Origin: Chitinophagales bacterium
Lineage (GTDB): Bacteria; Bacteroidota; Bacteroidia; Chitinophagales; Chitinophagaceae
DNA length: 64,000 nucleotides
Assembly (NCBI GenBank): GCA_017303335.1
Contig: JAFLBK010000004.1
Location: 372,001-436,000, forward strand
Direction of reading: 5' to 3'
Below, piece by piece: positions 44,970 to 54,340 of this stretch. Below the pieces are notes generated by a model, which saw only the letters and a program-made list of their open reading frames with translations, was not told the origin of the DNA and made no database searches. Each line of letters begins with the position of its first letter. Position 1 is the stretch's first letter. A program made the translations under genes and the position numbers.

Positions 44970-45263
44970 TTATACGATTGCCAGGATATCGCTCTCCCGC
45001 ATGATCAGGTAATCTTTACCTTCCACGCTGATCTCGGTTCCGGCATATTTGCCATACAATACGGTATCGCCTGCTTTAACGGTAACCGGTTCGTCTTTTT
45101 TGCCGGGGCCGGCAGCTACAACGGTTCCACGCTGGGGTTTCTCTTTCGCAGTATCCGGTATGATGATTCCACCGGCGGTTTTTTCTTCTGCAGCGGCAGG
45201 GAGTACGATCACCCGGTCGTGCAAAGGGGTAATGCTCAGCTTAGCATTCTTTTCTTTAGCCAT
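44970..45263 (-). CDS. groES: Co-chaperonin GroES
   Basis: 97 residues from the ATG at 45263; an in-frame upstream start (45320) lies in the promoter. Mobile-loop and barrel signatures: [36 protein letters not shown] in part, [18 protein letters not shown], and RESDILAIV at the end. It caps GroEL. A -7 box (TACCTTTG read on the minus strand) lies at 45318-45325. No CIRCE element is visible, so HrcA control is not evident. Confidence 0.97.
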   Translation of the reverse strand: MAKEKNAKLSITPLHDRVIVLPAAAEEKTAGGIIIPDTAKEKPQRGTVVAAGPGKKDEPVTVKAGDTVLYGKYAGTEISVEGKDYLIMRESDILAIV

Positions 45264-45317
45264 AGTTGTATTTGTTTTGATAGATTTAAGGAAATAGTAC
45301 CCGTTTTTCGGGGACGG

Positions 45318-45325
45318 CAAAGGTA
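45318..45325 (-). promoter_or_regulatory. -7 promoter box for groESL
   Basis: Minus-strand TACCTTTG, 55 bp from the groES start codon. The bases just upstream on the minus strand form GGTATA-N8-TATACC. Confidence 0.6.
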
Positions 45326-45499
45326 TATTAAATATTATACCAAGGCGGGAATAGATTTGCCGGATATGAGAAATTGACAGACGGGCGCTGACAATTGATT
45401 CTCAGCCAGAAAAAAAGACAGCTACCCCGAATTTTTTGGCAGGCCCAACCCGTAATACCAAACCCGTAACCTGTAACCGCCCGACAGGTGCGAATCCCT

Positions 45500-45507
45500 T
45501 ATCTTTG
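45500..45507 (+). promoter_or_regulatory. -7 promoter box for nusB
   Basis: TATCTTTG lies 22 bp before the ATG at 45529. Confidence 0.55.
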
Positions 45508-45528
45508 CGGCCGTAAAAGTTCTTCAGC

Positions 45529-46461
45529 ATGATCAGCAGACGAAATATCCGGGTAAAAGTGATGCAAACGCTCTACAGCATCGACAGCATGAGTAGCGAC
45601 CTGAAACCCGGAGAGGCGGTAACCATTCTTACCAAAAAGATCGAGCAAAGCCGCCAGCTGTTTACCTACCTGGTCTATTTTATCACCGAAGTGGCCCGCT
45701 ATGCCGAAACCGATGCACGCATCCGGGCTTCGAAGCACCTGCCCACGGCCGGAGACCTCAACATCAACACCAAGATCGCGGGTAACGAATTGCTCTGGAA
45801 GATCCTGGAAGAAGCCAGCTTCAAAAAAGCGGTGGCCGATCTCAACCCCCAGAACATCCTCGATGCCGAGCTTCTCAAAAAGACCTACCAGCAACTGGTG
45901 GCATCGCCGGAATACACCGAATACATCGAAGTACAGGCAAGGGATAAGCACTCCGAAAAAGAAATCCTCAGTTTCATCTTCACCAACCTGATGTTACCCA
46001 ACGAAGATTTCATCAATCATGTGGAAGAACAGTTCATCAACTGGGACGACGACGCCGAAATGATGAATCAACTGGTGCTGAATTACCTCCAGAAACCGGC
46101 CAGTTTTAACCTGTCCGAGATACTGAGCGCCGACAAATGGGACTTCGCCAAAAGCCTGCTGCAAACGGTACTGGAGAAGCAGGAACTCTGCATGGAGATG
46201 ATCAAACCCAAACTGAAGAACTGGGATGCCGACCGCATCGCGGCCCTCGACATGATCCTGCTGCAGATGGGTATCTGCGAATTCCTTTTCTTCGAAACCA
46301 TACCCACCAAGGTTACCATCAACGAGTACATCGACCTGGCCAAGGAATACAGTACCGTACAAAGCGGGCAGTTCGTGAACGGGTTACTCGACAACATCCA
46401 CAAAGAACTGCAGGCGGCTAACAAGATCCAGAAGAAGAGTTTTAAAAACAGTACATTATAA
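45529..46461 (+). CDS. nusB: Transcription antitermination factor NusB, long form
   Basis: 310 residues, about twice the E. coli protein. NusB helps form antitermination complexes on rRNA operons. The canonical all-helical RNA-binding domain sits in the C-terminal part (DWDADRIAALDMILLQMGI in part, NEYIDLAKEYSTVQSGQFVNGLLDNIHK in part). The first ~180 residues (starting SRRNIRVKVMQTLYSIDSM) repeat the opening NusB helix and add a long helical region, as I recall for other Bacteroidota. It leads a run with DUF1573 and yajC genes. Confidence 0.9.
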   Translation: MISRRNIRVKVMQTLYSIDSMSSDLKPGEAVTILTKKIEQSRQLFTYLVYFITEVARYAETDARIRASKHLPTAGDLNINTKIAGNELLWKILEEASFKKAVADLNPQNILDAELLKKTYQQLVASPEYTEYIEVQARDKHSEKEILSFIFTNLMLPNEDFINHVEEQFINWDDDAEMMNQLVLNYLQKPASFNLSEILSADKWDFAKSLLQTVLEKQELCMEMIKPKLKNWDADRIAALDMILLQMGICEFLFFETIPTKVTINEYIDLAKEYSTVQSGQFVNGLLDNIHKELQAANKIQKKSFKNSTL

Positions 46462-46463
46462 AA

Positions 46464-46471
46464 TACATTTG
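46464..46471 (+). promoter_or_regulatory. -7 promoter box before the DUF1573 gene
   Basis: TACATTTG matches TAnnTTTG and lies 7 bp before the ATG at 46478; it gives the DUF1573-yajC pair a likely promoter of its own. Confidence 0.45.
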
Positions 46472-46477
46472 CAGTCC

Positions 46478-46918
46478 ATGAAAATGAGATACTACCTCCT
46501 GCTGGCCCTGGGAGCGTCAGCGCTCCTCTCCTGCGATTTCCGTCGCAAGGACAAGATCGTGGATGATTCGGCCAAACTTACCGAACAGGCGCTGAAGGAT
46601 TCCACCACGGTGCAGCTCATCGATTCCACCTACGATTTCGGCACCATCGCCGAAGGCGAGAAAGTGGAATACAATTACCGTTTCAAAAACACGGGTACCA
46701 AACCCCTTGTCATCATAACCGCCAGTTCTACCTGCGGCTGTACGGTACCCGAGAAGCCCGAAAAGCCGATCATGCCCGGCGAGATCGGGTACATAAAAGT
46801 GATTTTCAACAGCCAGGGGAAAGTGGGCCAAACCGACAAACCAATCAACGTAACCTCCAACGCCAATCCGCCATTTGGTCCCATGCACCTGACCGGTAAA
46901 GTGGAACGAAAAGGCTGA
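46478..46918 (+). CDS. DUF1573 lipoprotein
   Basis: 146 residues from the ATG at 46478 (a second Met two codons on is possible). Lipobox ALLSC. The DUF1573 immunoglobulin-like fold is clear: STYDFGTIAEGEKVEYNYRF, NTGTKPLVIITASSTCGCT, and the closing NVTSNANPPFG. Small proteins of this type are numerous in Bacteroidota, with unknown function. It lies 17 bp after nusB and 39 bp before yajC. Confidence 0.88.
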   Translation: MKMRYYLLLALGASALLSCDFRRKDKIVDDSAKLTEQALKDSTTVQLIDSTYDFGTIAEGEKVEYNYRFKNTGTKPLVIITASSTCGCTVPEKPEKPIMPGEIGYIKVIFNSQGKVGQTDKPINVTSNANPPFGPMHLTGKVERKG

Positions 46919-46957
46919 TCAACCAATCATTCAATCTAACATCAAATAAACAACAAC

Positions 46958-47299
46958 ATGCAATTACTTAGTATTTTCCTGATGATGGACCCGCAGGGTA
47001 AAGGAAGCGCCACCAGCACCATCGTCATGATGGGCCTGATGATCCTCGTTTTCTGGCTGTTCATGATCCGGCCGCAGGCAAAGAAAGCCAAGAAACAAAA
47101 AGAGTTCATCAATAACCTGCAAAAGGGAGATAAGATCGTAACCATCGCCGGCATCCACGGGAAAGTGAATAAACTGAACGACGACAATACCCTGGAGCTC
47201 GAAACCAGCCCGGGCAGTTACATCAAGATCGAACGCCAGGCCATCAGCATGGAATGGACCGCCAATGTGAACGCGGTACCGGCTGATACGAAGAAGTAA
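46958..47299 (+). CDS. yajC: Preprotein translocase subunit YajC
   Basis: 113 residues. One membrane helix (TSTIVMMGLMILVFWLFMI) then the family signature RPQAKKAKKQKEFINNLQKGDKIVTIAGIHGKV in part (RPQAKKAKKQKEF and GDKIVTIAGIHGKV). YajC associates with SecDF and the Sec channel. A clear terminator follows at 47326-47364. Confidence 0.95.
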   Translation: MQLLSIFLMMDPQGKGSATSTIVMMGLMILVFWLFMIRPQAKKAKKQKEFINNLQKGDKIVTIAGIHGKVNKLNDDNTLELETSPGSYIKIERQAISMEWTANVNAVPADTKK

Positions 47300-47325
47300 G
47301 TCCTGAATTCATAAAACTGAATACT

Positions 47326-47364
47326 AAATCCGAAATTTGACAAGAAAGATTTCGGATTTTTTAT
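47326..47364 (+). terminator. Intrinsic terminator after yajC
   Basis: AAATCCGAAAT pairs with ATTTCGGATTT (11 bp) and is followed by TTTATT. Confidence 0.9.
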
Positions 47365-47388
47365 TGAACACTGGTTCCTGGTTTATCC

Positions 47389-47440
47389 GTTTACTGGTTT
47401 ATTTGCAGACACGTGCGAAAGCAATAAACCAATAAACTAC
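47389..47440. repeat. AATAAAC-type inverted heptamer tract
   Basis: GTTTACTGGTTTATTTG on the left and CAATAAACCAATAAAC on the right are inverted copies with small differences, forming a long hairpin between yajC and coaE. Confidence 0.6.
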
Positions 47441-47466
47441 TAAACGATTAAACAAATCAACATCGC

Positions 47467-48054
47467 ATGCTCCGTATAGGTCTCACTGGTGGTATTGGCA
47501 GCGGCAAAAGCACTGTTGCGAAGATCTTCGAGGTACTGGGCGTGCCTGTATACTATGCCGACGATGCCGCAAAAAGGCTGTTGAATGAAGACGAAAGCCT
47601 GAAGACTGAAATAAAAAAACATTTCGGGGAAGAGACTTACAAAGACGGAATGCTCGACCGCAAATACCTCGGATCGCTGGTATTCAACGCACCCGAAAAA
47701 CTGGAACTGCTCAACAAACTCACCCACCCCGCCACCATCGCCGATGCCGAACGCTGGATGCAGCAGCAAACAACGCCTTATGCCATCAAGGAAGCCGCTC
47801 TTATCTTTGAAAGCGGCGCCCAGCGGCATCTCGACTACGTGATCGGTGTAACAGCCCCTGCCCCGCTGCGCATCCTGCGTACCATGCAACGCGATCAGGT
47901 TACCCGGGAAGAAGTGCTGGCCCGGATGAACAAACAGATGGACGAATCCATCAAGATGCGGCTCTGCGATTTTGTATTGAAAAACGACGAACAGCAATTG
48001 CTGCTGCCACAGGTGATCGCATTGCATGAAAAATTGCCGGGCCTGAAGCCATGA
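47467..48054 (+). CDS. coaE: Dephospho-CoA kinase
   Basis: 195 residues. The last step of coenzyme A synthesis, phosphorylating the 3' hydroxyl of dephospho-CoA. P-loop GLTGGIGSGKSTVAKIF, substrate motifs YYADDAAKRLLN, and the LID region (RDQVTREEVLARMNKQM). Complete length for the family. It stands alone, preceded by the heptamer tract. Confidence 0.96.
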   Translation: MLRIGLTGGIGSGKSTVAKIFEVLGVPVYYADDAAKRLLNEDESLKTEIKKHFGEETYKDGMLDRKYLGSLVFNAPEKLELLNKLTHPATIADAERWMQQQTTPYAIKEAALIFESGAQRHLDYVIGVTAPAPLRILRTMQRDQVTREEVLARMNKQMDESIKMRLCDFVLKNDEQQLLLPQVIALHEKLPGLKP

Positions 48055-48166
48055 TCCAAGTATCATGATGACGAGCTGATTCTTCCGTACTTTTTTCCTT
48101 TACAAACATGACCAGGAACAGTGTTTTCTGTTGGTATCTCCCCGTGTTCTTTCGTAACTTTAAACC

Positions 48167-49669
48167 ATGAAGATCTTTTCCGCCGATCAGATCAAAAAAT
48201 GGGATGCCTATACCATCACCCATGAACCCATCGCTTCGATCGACCTGATGGAAAGAGCGGCCACGGCCTGCTGCAAATGGTTATTGGGAAAGAACTTCGG
48301 GCAGCAGCATTTCCGTATCTTCTGCGGCAAGGGCAATAACGGCGGCGACGGACTGGCCATCGCCCGGATGCTGATCGAACACAAATGCCGGGTTACTGTT
48401 TACATCCTGGAATTCGGCAATATCGGTACACCCGATTTTCAAACCAACCTCGAAAAGCTGCACCTGCTCACCACCGATATTCATTTTATCCAATCGCCCG
48501 ATTTTTTTCCTCCGATCCCCGAAAATGATATCGTGATCGACGCCCTGTTTGGTACCGGGCTTAATAAGCCCCTGGAAGGAATCAGCCAACTGTTGGTGAA
48601 CCACATCAACCAATCCGGCTGTACAATCATCGCCATTGACATGCCTTCGGGTTTGTATGCCGATCGCAGTTCAGCCGGCAATACCGTGATCAGCGCCGGC
48701 ATCACACTCAGCTTCCAGCATTATAAGTTGGCGTTCCTGGTGCCGGAAAATGAAGTGCATTGCGGCGAGGTACACCTGCTCAACATTGGTCTCTCCCGGG
48801 AATTCGAATCCAGGGAGTTGGCCGCTTATGAATGGATAGATCCCGCAATACCGAGGGCGCTGTACAAACCCCGGCCGATCTTTGCGCATAAAGGGAACTT
48901 CGGCCATGCCCAGCTTATTGCCGGCTCGTATGGTATGATGGGCGCCGCGGTTTTGAGCGCCCGGGCCTGCCTGCGCAGCGGTGCAGGCAAACTCACCTGC
49001 CTCGTACCGGAATGCGGGTATACAATCCTGCAAAGCGCCGTACCCGAAGCCATGTGCACAGTAAATGGCGACCGATTCATATCCGATACAGATGGAGTTG
49101 AAAAATATGATGCTATTGGTATCGGCCCGGGTATCGGCATACACGCATCCCACAGGCAATGGCTGGAAAGGGTTTTTCAAGAGGCCGGCGCTTCACTGGT
49201 CATCGATGCCGATGCCCTGAATGTATTGGCGAGGCACCCGGAACTTTTATCTTCACTCCCCCCTTTAACGATACTCACTCCTCATCCCAGGGAATTTGAG
49301 CGTTTGTTCGGGCCGGTACCCAACGACTTCGAACGGATCGGGCTGGCCATGGAATCTTCCCGGAAATACAATGTCATTATTGTTGTGAAGGGGCATTACA
49401 GTTTTATCGCCTGCCCCGATGGCCAAGGTTATTTCAACAGCAGCGGCAACCCGGGTATGGCCACGGCCGGCAGCGGGGATGTGCTCACGGGTATTCTTAC
49501 TGGTCTGCTGGCCCGGGGATATCCCCCCAAACAAGCCACCCTGCTGGGTGTTTACCTGCATGGATTGGCCGGGGATATAGCCGCCGCCAAAAACTCCCCG
49601 GAAGCCCTTATTGCCGGGGATATCAGCAATTGCCTGGGGGAAGCCTTTATGCGCCTCCAGGTCGTTTGA
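48167..49669 (+). CDS. nnr: Bifunctional NAD(P)HX epimerase / dehydratase
   Basis: 500 residues joining two repair enzymes for hydrated NAD(P)H. The N-terminal YjeF_N epimerase (about 1-215) has CGKGNNGGDGLAIARML and DALFGTGLNKPL; the C-terminal carbohydrate-kinase-like dehydratase (about 225-495) has AHKGNFGHAQLIAGSYGMMGAA in part, GIGPGIG, DADALNVL, TPHPREFERLFG and NPGMATAGSGDVLTGIL. This is the common bacterial fusion. A -7-like TAACTTTA lies at 48155-48162. Confidence 0.95.
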   Translation: MKIFSADQIKKWDAYTITHEPIASIDLMERAATACCKWLLGKNFGQQHFRIFCGKGNNGGDGLAIARMLIEHKCRVTVYILEFGNIGTPDFQTNLEKLHLLTTDIHFIQSPDFFPPIPENDIVIDALFGTGLNKPLEGISQLLVNHINQSGCTIIAIDMPSGLYADRSSAGNTVISAGITLSFQHYKLAFLVPENEVHCGEVHLLNIGLSREFESRELAAYEWIDPAIPRALYKPRPIFAHKGNFGHAQLIAGSYGMMGAAVLSARACLRSGAGKLTCLVPECGYTILQSAVPEAMCTVNGDRFISDTDGVEKYDAIGIGPGIGIHASHRQWLERVFQEAGASLVIDADALNVLARHPELLSSLPPLTILTPHPREFERLFGPVPNDFERIGLAMESSRKYNVIIVVKGHYSFIACPDGQGYFNSSGNPGMATAGSGDVLTGILTGLLARGYPPKQATLLGVYLHGLAGDIAAAKNSPEALIAGDISNCLGEAFMRLQVV

Positions 49670-49740
49670 AAAATCCTCATTTATACTGAGTTAGGGTCAA
49701 TAAAACAGGCATTTATATCGGATTTTTGGCCCATTTACCC

Positions 49741-49748
49741 TATTTTTG
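49741..49748 (+). promoter_or_regulatory. -7 promoter box for the pyrophosphatase gene
   Basis: TATTTTTG matches TAnnTTTG and lies 34 bp before the ATG at 49782. Confidence 0.55.
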
Positions 49749-49781
49749 CCGACCAATTTCAGAACAACACTACTTACTCTT

Positions 49782-52187
49782 ATGACAAATTTGATTTATG
49801 CCGTTCCGGCAATGGGCGCCTTGGGTTTGCTCTATACCCTTTGGAAATTCAACTGGGTCAGCAAACAAGACGCCGGTAGCGACCGCATGAAAGAGATCAG
49901 CAACTACATTGCTGAGGGCGCTATGGCTTTCCTGAAAGCAGAATGGAAGATACTGGCCTATTTCGTAATTATTGTTAGCCTGCTGCTTGGTGTAATGTCG
50001 ATGAGCAATACCCACAGCCACTGGAGCATCGCCCTGGCTTTTGTGCTGGGAGCCGTTTGCAGTGCCCTGGCCGGTTATATCGGTATGAAAGCCGCTACCA
50101 AAGCCAATGTGCGTACCGCTCATGCAGCCCGTACCAGCCTCAGCAAAGCCCTGAATGTATCCTTTACCGGCGGCGCCGTGATGGGATTGGGTGTGGCAGG
50201 CCTGGCGGTTCTGGGTTTGGGTGGATTGTTCATCATGCTGAAAATGTGGTTCGCTCCCGAAGCGGCTGCCAATAGCGACGAAATGCTCAAAACCATTGAA
50301 GTGCTGACCGGGTTCAGTCTGGGTGCGGAAAGTATCGCTCTCTTCGCCCGTGTGGGCGGTGGTATATATACCAAGGCGGCCGACGTAGGCGCCGACCTTG
50401 TGGGTAAAGTGGAAGCCGGTATCCCGGAAGACGATCCACGCAACCCGGCAACCATTGCCGATAACGTGGGTGATAATGTGGGCGACGTAGCAGGTATGGG
50501 TGCCGACCTGTTCGGTTCGTATGTTGCGACCGTACTGGCAACCATGGTATTGGGCCAGGAAACCATTTCTACCGATAACTTCGGAGGCTACGCCCCGATC
50601 CTGTTGCCAATGATGATCGCCGGTGTGGGTATTATCTTCTCCATCATCGGAACCTTCTTCGTACGCATCAGCGAATCGGCAGGTATCAATACATCCATTG
50701 TACAAAGGGCGCTGAATATGGGTAACTGGGGCTCGATCGTTCTGACAGCGATCGCCTGCGTCGGGCTGGTGTATTATATCCTGCCCGAAAGCATGACTCT
50801 CCGCGGTCATTCATTTACACGTGATGGCGTATTAGGCGCCATTGCAGTTGGCTTGGCTGTGGGAACCTTAATGAGCATTATTACTGAATACTATACTGCT
50901 ATGGGCAAACGCCCGGTAAACTCCATCATCCGCCAATCCGGCACCGGTCATGCCACCAATGTGATCGGAGGTCTGGCCATCGGTATGGAGAGCACCTTTT
51001 TGCCGATCCTTGTGCTGGCTGGTGGTATCTGGGGTTCGTACGCCTGTGCCGGTTTATACGGTGTGGCTATCGCGGCCGCGGGTATGATGGCCACAACCGC
51101 CATGCAACTGGCCATCGACGCCTTTGGCCCGATCGCCGATAATGCCGGTGGTATCGCTGAGATGAGTGAACTGCCAAAAGAAGTGCGTGAAAAAACCGAC
51201 GTGCTGGATGCCGTAGGTAATACCACGGCCGCTACCGGTAAGGGTTTCGCGATCGCTTCCGCCGCACTTACGGCCCTGGCTCTTTTTGCCGCTTTCGTTG
51301 GTGTGGCAGGCATCACAGGTATTGATATCTATAAAGCGGATGTACTGGCTTCCCTGTTCGTAGGTGGTATGATCCCGTTCATTTTCTCTTCATTGGCCAT
51401 ACGTGCTGTGGGTGAAGCCGCTATGTCGATGGTGGAAGAGGTTCGTCGCCAGTTCCGCACCATTCCGGGTATCATGGAAGGTACCGGGAAACCCGAATAC
51501 GATAAATGCGTTGCCATCAGTACCGACGCTTCGATCAAGAAAATGATCGGTCCGGGCGCTTTTGCCATCATATCTCCCCTGGTGATCGGCTTTGTATTAG
51601 GCCCCGAAGCGCTGGGTGGATTCCTCGCCGGTGCCACCGTGAGCGGTGTATTGATGGGTATGTTCCAGAACAACGCCGGTGGCGCCTGGGATAATGCCAA
51701 GAAATCCTTCGAAAAAGGCGTTGAGATCAACGGTGAGATGTACTATAAAAAGTCGGAGCCGCATAAAGCTTCCGTTACCGGGGATACCGTAGGTGATCCG
51801 TTTAAAGATACTTCGGGTCCATCCATGAATATCCTCATTAAATTGATGAGCATTGTTTCCCTCGTGATCGCTCCTACCCTGGCCGGCATTCATGGTAAGG
51901 GCGCTTCGCACGAGATCAGCACACAGGTTACCAAGGAGATTTCCATCTCCAAACAGGATAGCGTAACCACTGTAACTACTACGGTGGATGCCGCCCCTGC
52001 TGAAAAACTGATCGAGGCACTGGCTGCCGATAAACTCATCGATAAGGATAACTTCACGCTCTCCCTGAGCAAAGGGAAATTAATCCTCGATGAAAAAGAA
52101 CAAACGGCCGACGTAGTTGCCAAATACAAGTCGCTGATAGACGCCCTGGGCAATGCCGACCTGAATATCAAGAACACCAAGAAATAA
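49782..52187 (+). CDS. hppA: Membrane-bound ion-pumping pyrophosphatase with C-terminal extension
   Basis: 801 residues from the ATG at 49782. About 16 membrane helices with the substrate-binding signatures [21 protein letters not shown] in part ([13 protein letters not shown] and [19 protein letters not shown] in part), [14 protein letters not shown], and a late [12 protein letters not shown]. The motif [10 protein letters not shown] has Ala where K+-independent enzymes carry Lys, which points to the K+-dependent class (established for the family). Whether it pumps Na+ or H+ is not decidable by eye, though Na+ pumping is common in this class. About 95 residues after the last helix (from ~706) form an unusual soluble tail with [14 protein letters not shown]. 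Confidence 0.95.
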   Translation: MTNLIYAVPAMGALGLLYTLWKFNWVSKQDAGSDRMKEISNYIAEGAMAFLKAEWKILAYFVIIVSLLLGVMSMSNTHSHWSIALAFVLGAVCSALAGYIGMKAATKANVRTAHAARTSLSKALNVSFTGGAVMGLGVAGLAVLGLGGLFIMLKMWFAPEAAANSDEMLKTIEVLTGFSLGAESIALFARVGGGIYTKAADVGADLVGKVEAGIPEDDPRNPATIADNVGDNVGDVAGMGADLFGSYVATVLATMVLGQETISTDNFGGYAPILLPMMIAGVGIIFSIIGTFFVRISESAGINTSIVQRALNMGNWGSIVLTAIACVGLVYYILPESMTLRGHSFTRDGVLGAIAVGLAVGTLMSIITEYYTAMGKRPVNSIIRQSGTGHATNVIGGLAIGMESTFLPILVLAGGIWGSYACAGLYGVAIAAAGMMATTAMQLAIDAFGPIADNAGGIAEMSELPKEVREKTDVLDAVGNTTAATGKGFAIASAALTALALFAAFVGVAGITGIDIYKADVLASLFVGGMIPFIFSSLAIRAVGEAAMSMVEEVRRQFRTIPGIMEGTGKPEYDKCVAISTDASIKKMIGPGAFAIISPLVIGFVLGPEALGGFLAGATVSGVLMGMFQNNAGGAWDNAKKSFEKGVEINGEMYYKKSEPHKASVTGDTVGDPFKDTSGPSMNILIKLMSIVSLVIAPTLAGIHGKGASHEISTQVTKEISISKQDSVTTVTTTVDAAPAEKLIEALAADKLIDKDNFTLSLSKGKLILDEKEQTADVVAKYKSLIDALGNADLNIKNTKK

Positions 52188-52208
52188 AGCTTGCTATTTA
52201 TTTACAAG

Positions 52209-52235
52209 GCCCCCGCCAGTCGGGGGCTTTTTTAT
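52209..52235 (+). terminator. Intrinsic terminator after the pyrophosphatase gene
   Basis: GCCCCCG-CCAGT-CGGGGGC followed by TTTTTTTA. Confidence 0.92.
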
Positions 52236-52281
52236 TGCCTCCCCGTCACGGTTAATTATCGTTAAAATTTTTATAAACGGA

Positions 52282-52322
52282 TTTGCTAAATACCACGCTT
52301 TTCGTACTTTGCCGTACGAAAA
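52282..52322 (+). promoter_or_regulatory. Promoter with overlapping operator-like palindrome before blaI
   Basis: TTTTCGTAC (52299-52307) and GTACGAAAA (52314-52322) are a perfect 9-bp inverted repeat with a 6-bp centre. The overlapping TACTTTG (52305-52311) resembles a -7 box, with TTTG at 52282 about 19 bp upstream as a possible -33. A repressor bound there would block its own promoter. Confidence 0.65.
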
Positions 52323-52332
52323 TTATCGTATT

Positions 52333-52722
52333 ATGACTTCCATTAAGAATAACCGGCCCACCGAGAGCGAACTGGAGATACTCCAGGTGCTGTGGAACGA
52401 GAAAAACGCCACCGTGCGCAAAGTGCATGAGGAATTATCAAAAACCAAGGAATCCGGTTATACCACTACCCTTAAGCTGATGCAGATCATGTTTGAAAAA
52501 GGCCTGGTAACCCGGGATGAGAGCAGTAAAACGCATATTTACCAACCGGTGGTGAGCCGCGAGAAAACCCAGAAACAATTCGTGAACCGGATGATCGATA
52601 CGCTTTTCGCCGGATCTTCTTCGGACCTGGTATTACAAGCCCTGGGCGGACATAATGCCAGCAACGAAGAACTGGAAAAGATCCAGCAACTCATCGATCA
52701 GCTGAAAAAGGAAAAACACTAA
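52333..52722 (+). CDS. BlaI/MecI-family transcriptional repressor
   Basis: 129 residues from the ATG at 52333. Winged-helix DNA-binding domain: PTESELEILQVLWNEKNATV, VHEELSKTKESGYTTTLKLMQ in part, then a dimerisation tail with EELEKIQQLIDQLKKEK. BlaI/MecI repressors are inactivated by cleavage, triggered by a BlaR/MecR membrane protease; such a gene follows at 24 bp. A perfect palindrome over the likely promoter suggests autoregulation. Confidence 0.93.
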   Translation: MTSIKNNRPTESELEILQVLWNEKNATVRKVHEELSKTKESGYTTTLKLMQIMFEKGLVTRDESSKTHIYQPVVSREKTQKQFVNRMIDTLFAGSSSDLVLQALGGHNASNEELEKIQQLIDQLKKEKH

Positions 52723-52746
52723 CCAAACAACGACCTGCCCGCGCTT

Positions 52747-54198
52747 ATGACCCTGTTTTCGTATAGCTTCTGTATGGCGATATTGCACAGTCTCTGGCAA
52801 GCGGCCCTGCTGATGCTTTTGTACAGGGTTGCCACCAACAGTTTCCTGAAAAAAGATTCTCCCCTGGGTAAAAGAAATTTTCTGTTTGCCATGCTGCTCA
52901 CCCAGGTCTTTTTATTCACCTATACCTTCTTTGTTTATTACGCGGAACTTGCCAGCCCCTCCGAACAACTGACCCGTATCTTTTCCGGTTGGCCATATAG
53001 CAATACCCTGCAGGCAATCGCTCCCTGGGTATTCGGGCTGTATACGGCTGTGATCCTGTTTAAGCTGACGGGCTCGGTTTATAGCTGGGTTCGTTTTCAA
53101 AATCAATTCAGGACCGGATTGCAGAAAGCCCCGGTCGACCTTAAACTGTTTACGGGTATCAAGGCCCGCCAGTTCGGAATTACGCGAAACGTACGGATCT
53201 GGCTCAGCCATACGATCCACACGCCGGTAACCTTTGGTTTTTTCAAACCGACGATATTGCTTCCCGTAGCCCTGGTCAATCACATCAGCCTGCGCCAGGC
53301 GGAAACACTGATCATCCATGAACTCATCCATATCCGTACAAACGATTACCTGCTGAACTGGTTCCTGCTGCTGGCTGAAACCTTGTTCTTCTTCAACCCG
53401 TTTGTATTGTATTTCTGCAACTCGATCCGGCTGGAAAGAGAGAAAAACTGCGATATGGGCGTGATCGCCTTCGAATATTCACCCGTACTCTATGCGGAAA
53501 CACTGTTGCAGGCCGAGAAGATGAAGCAACTGGTACCGGGCTTTCAACTGGCCGCCGTTACCCGAAAAAAACAACTGCTGGAACGCATCCGTTTCTTTTC
53601 CGGCACGATGAATTTTAACCAGGGCAACGGTCTTCGTGGCCTGATACCAACAGCCGGTCTGTTGCTATGCATGCTCATTGGTTCAAGCCTGCTGGTGCGC
53701 TCGGTACAGGTTGGAAATTCGTCTTCCCCCTTCGAGGGATCTGCTGCCACCGCGTATATTCCCGCTTCTTCCATTGAGATCCCTGGCATTATCGGCACCG
53801 ACGCCCCGGTAGCCGTAAAGGATCAGTATGTAAACAGCCGCAACGCAGGCCCGGAGCCTACCGGTACAAAAGAGCGTATAACTTCCGCTAAGTTGACGGC
53901 AACAAATGAAACGGTGGCCGTTGCAGAAAATAACCCGGCAGAAGAAATCTATCTGATGCCGGTAGCCATCACCGAAAATGATGGCAGCAAGCAGATCATC
54001 ATACAGGAAGAGAGTTCAGGATCTGCCAAAACATCCACCCTTAAAACCTACGCCCTGCGTTTTGTAAACGGTCAATGGATCCTTGAACCGGTTTGGACCA
54101 TCTCGGCCAAACAGGTACCGGAAGACTCAATCCTCAAAAAGATGGATAGCAGTGCAGAACCCGCACGTGCTAAAAAGATTTATCCTTCACAGCAATAA
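52747..54198 (+). CDS. BlaR1-like M56 membrane metallopeptidase
   Basis: 483 residues. Four membrane helices surround an M56 zinc protease: the HExxH motif is LIIHELIHIRTNDYLLNW, with a conserved following region LEREKNCDMGVIAFEYSPVLYAE in part (EKNCDMGVIA). After the last membrane helix (about 300-320) the C-terminal ~160 residues are periplasmic and Ala/Thr/Glu-rich. No penicillin-binding sensor domain is visible, so the signal it senses is probably not a beta-lactam. It forms a repressor/protease pair with the upstream gene. Confidence 0.9.
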   Translation: MTLFSYSFCMAILHSLWQAALLMLLYRVATNSFLKKDSPLGKRNFLFAMLLTQVFLFTYTFFVYYAELASPSEQLTRIFSGWPYSNTLQAIAPWVFGLYTAVILFKLTGSVYSWVRFQNQFRTGLQKAPVDLKLFTGIKARQFGITRNVRIWLSHTIHTPVTFGFFKPTILLPVALVNHISLRQAETLIIHELIHIRTNDYLLNWFLLLAETLFFFNPFVLYFCNSIRLEREKNCDMGVIAFEYSPVLYAETLLQAEKMKQLVPGFQLAAVTRKKQLLERIRFFSGTMNFNQGNGLRGLIPTAGLLLCMLIGSSLLVRSVQVGNSSSPFEGSAATAYIPASSIEIPGIIGTDAPVAVKDQYVNSRNAGPEPTGTKERITSAKLTATNETVAVAENNPAEEIYLMPVAITENDGSKQIIIQEESSGSAKTSTLKTYALRFVNGQWILEPVWTISAKQVPEDSILKKMDSSAEPARAKKIYPSQQ

Positions 54199-54245
54199 TC
54201 GATCGTTTAATTCAGTCACGGTCCCAGATGAGAATATCAGACCGT

Positions 54246-54278
54246 AAAAAAGAAAAAGCCGCGGAATTACCACGGCTT
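54246..54278 (-). terminator. Intrinsic terminator of the adhesin-PorP operon
   Basis: Minus-strand AAGCCGTGG-TAATT-CCGCGGCTT forms a 9-bp stem with one mismatch, followed by TTTTTCTTTTTT. It ends leftward transcription about 60 bp after the PorP/SprF gene. Confidence 0.85.
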
Positions 54279-54340
54279 GTATTGTAAGGCAGAATCGATC
54301 TCTTTTATTTTTCCCACACCACTGTCAGACCGTGTACCGG

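Noticed and set aside
45264..45400. CIRCE/HrcA operator upstream of groES
   Set aside because: The TTAGCACTC-N9-GAGTGCTAA element is absent; only an AT-rich small palindrome and a -7 box are present.
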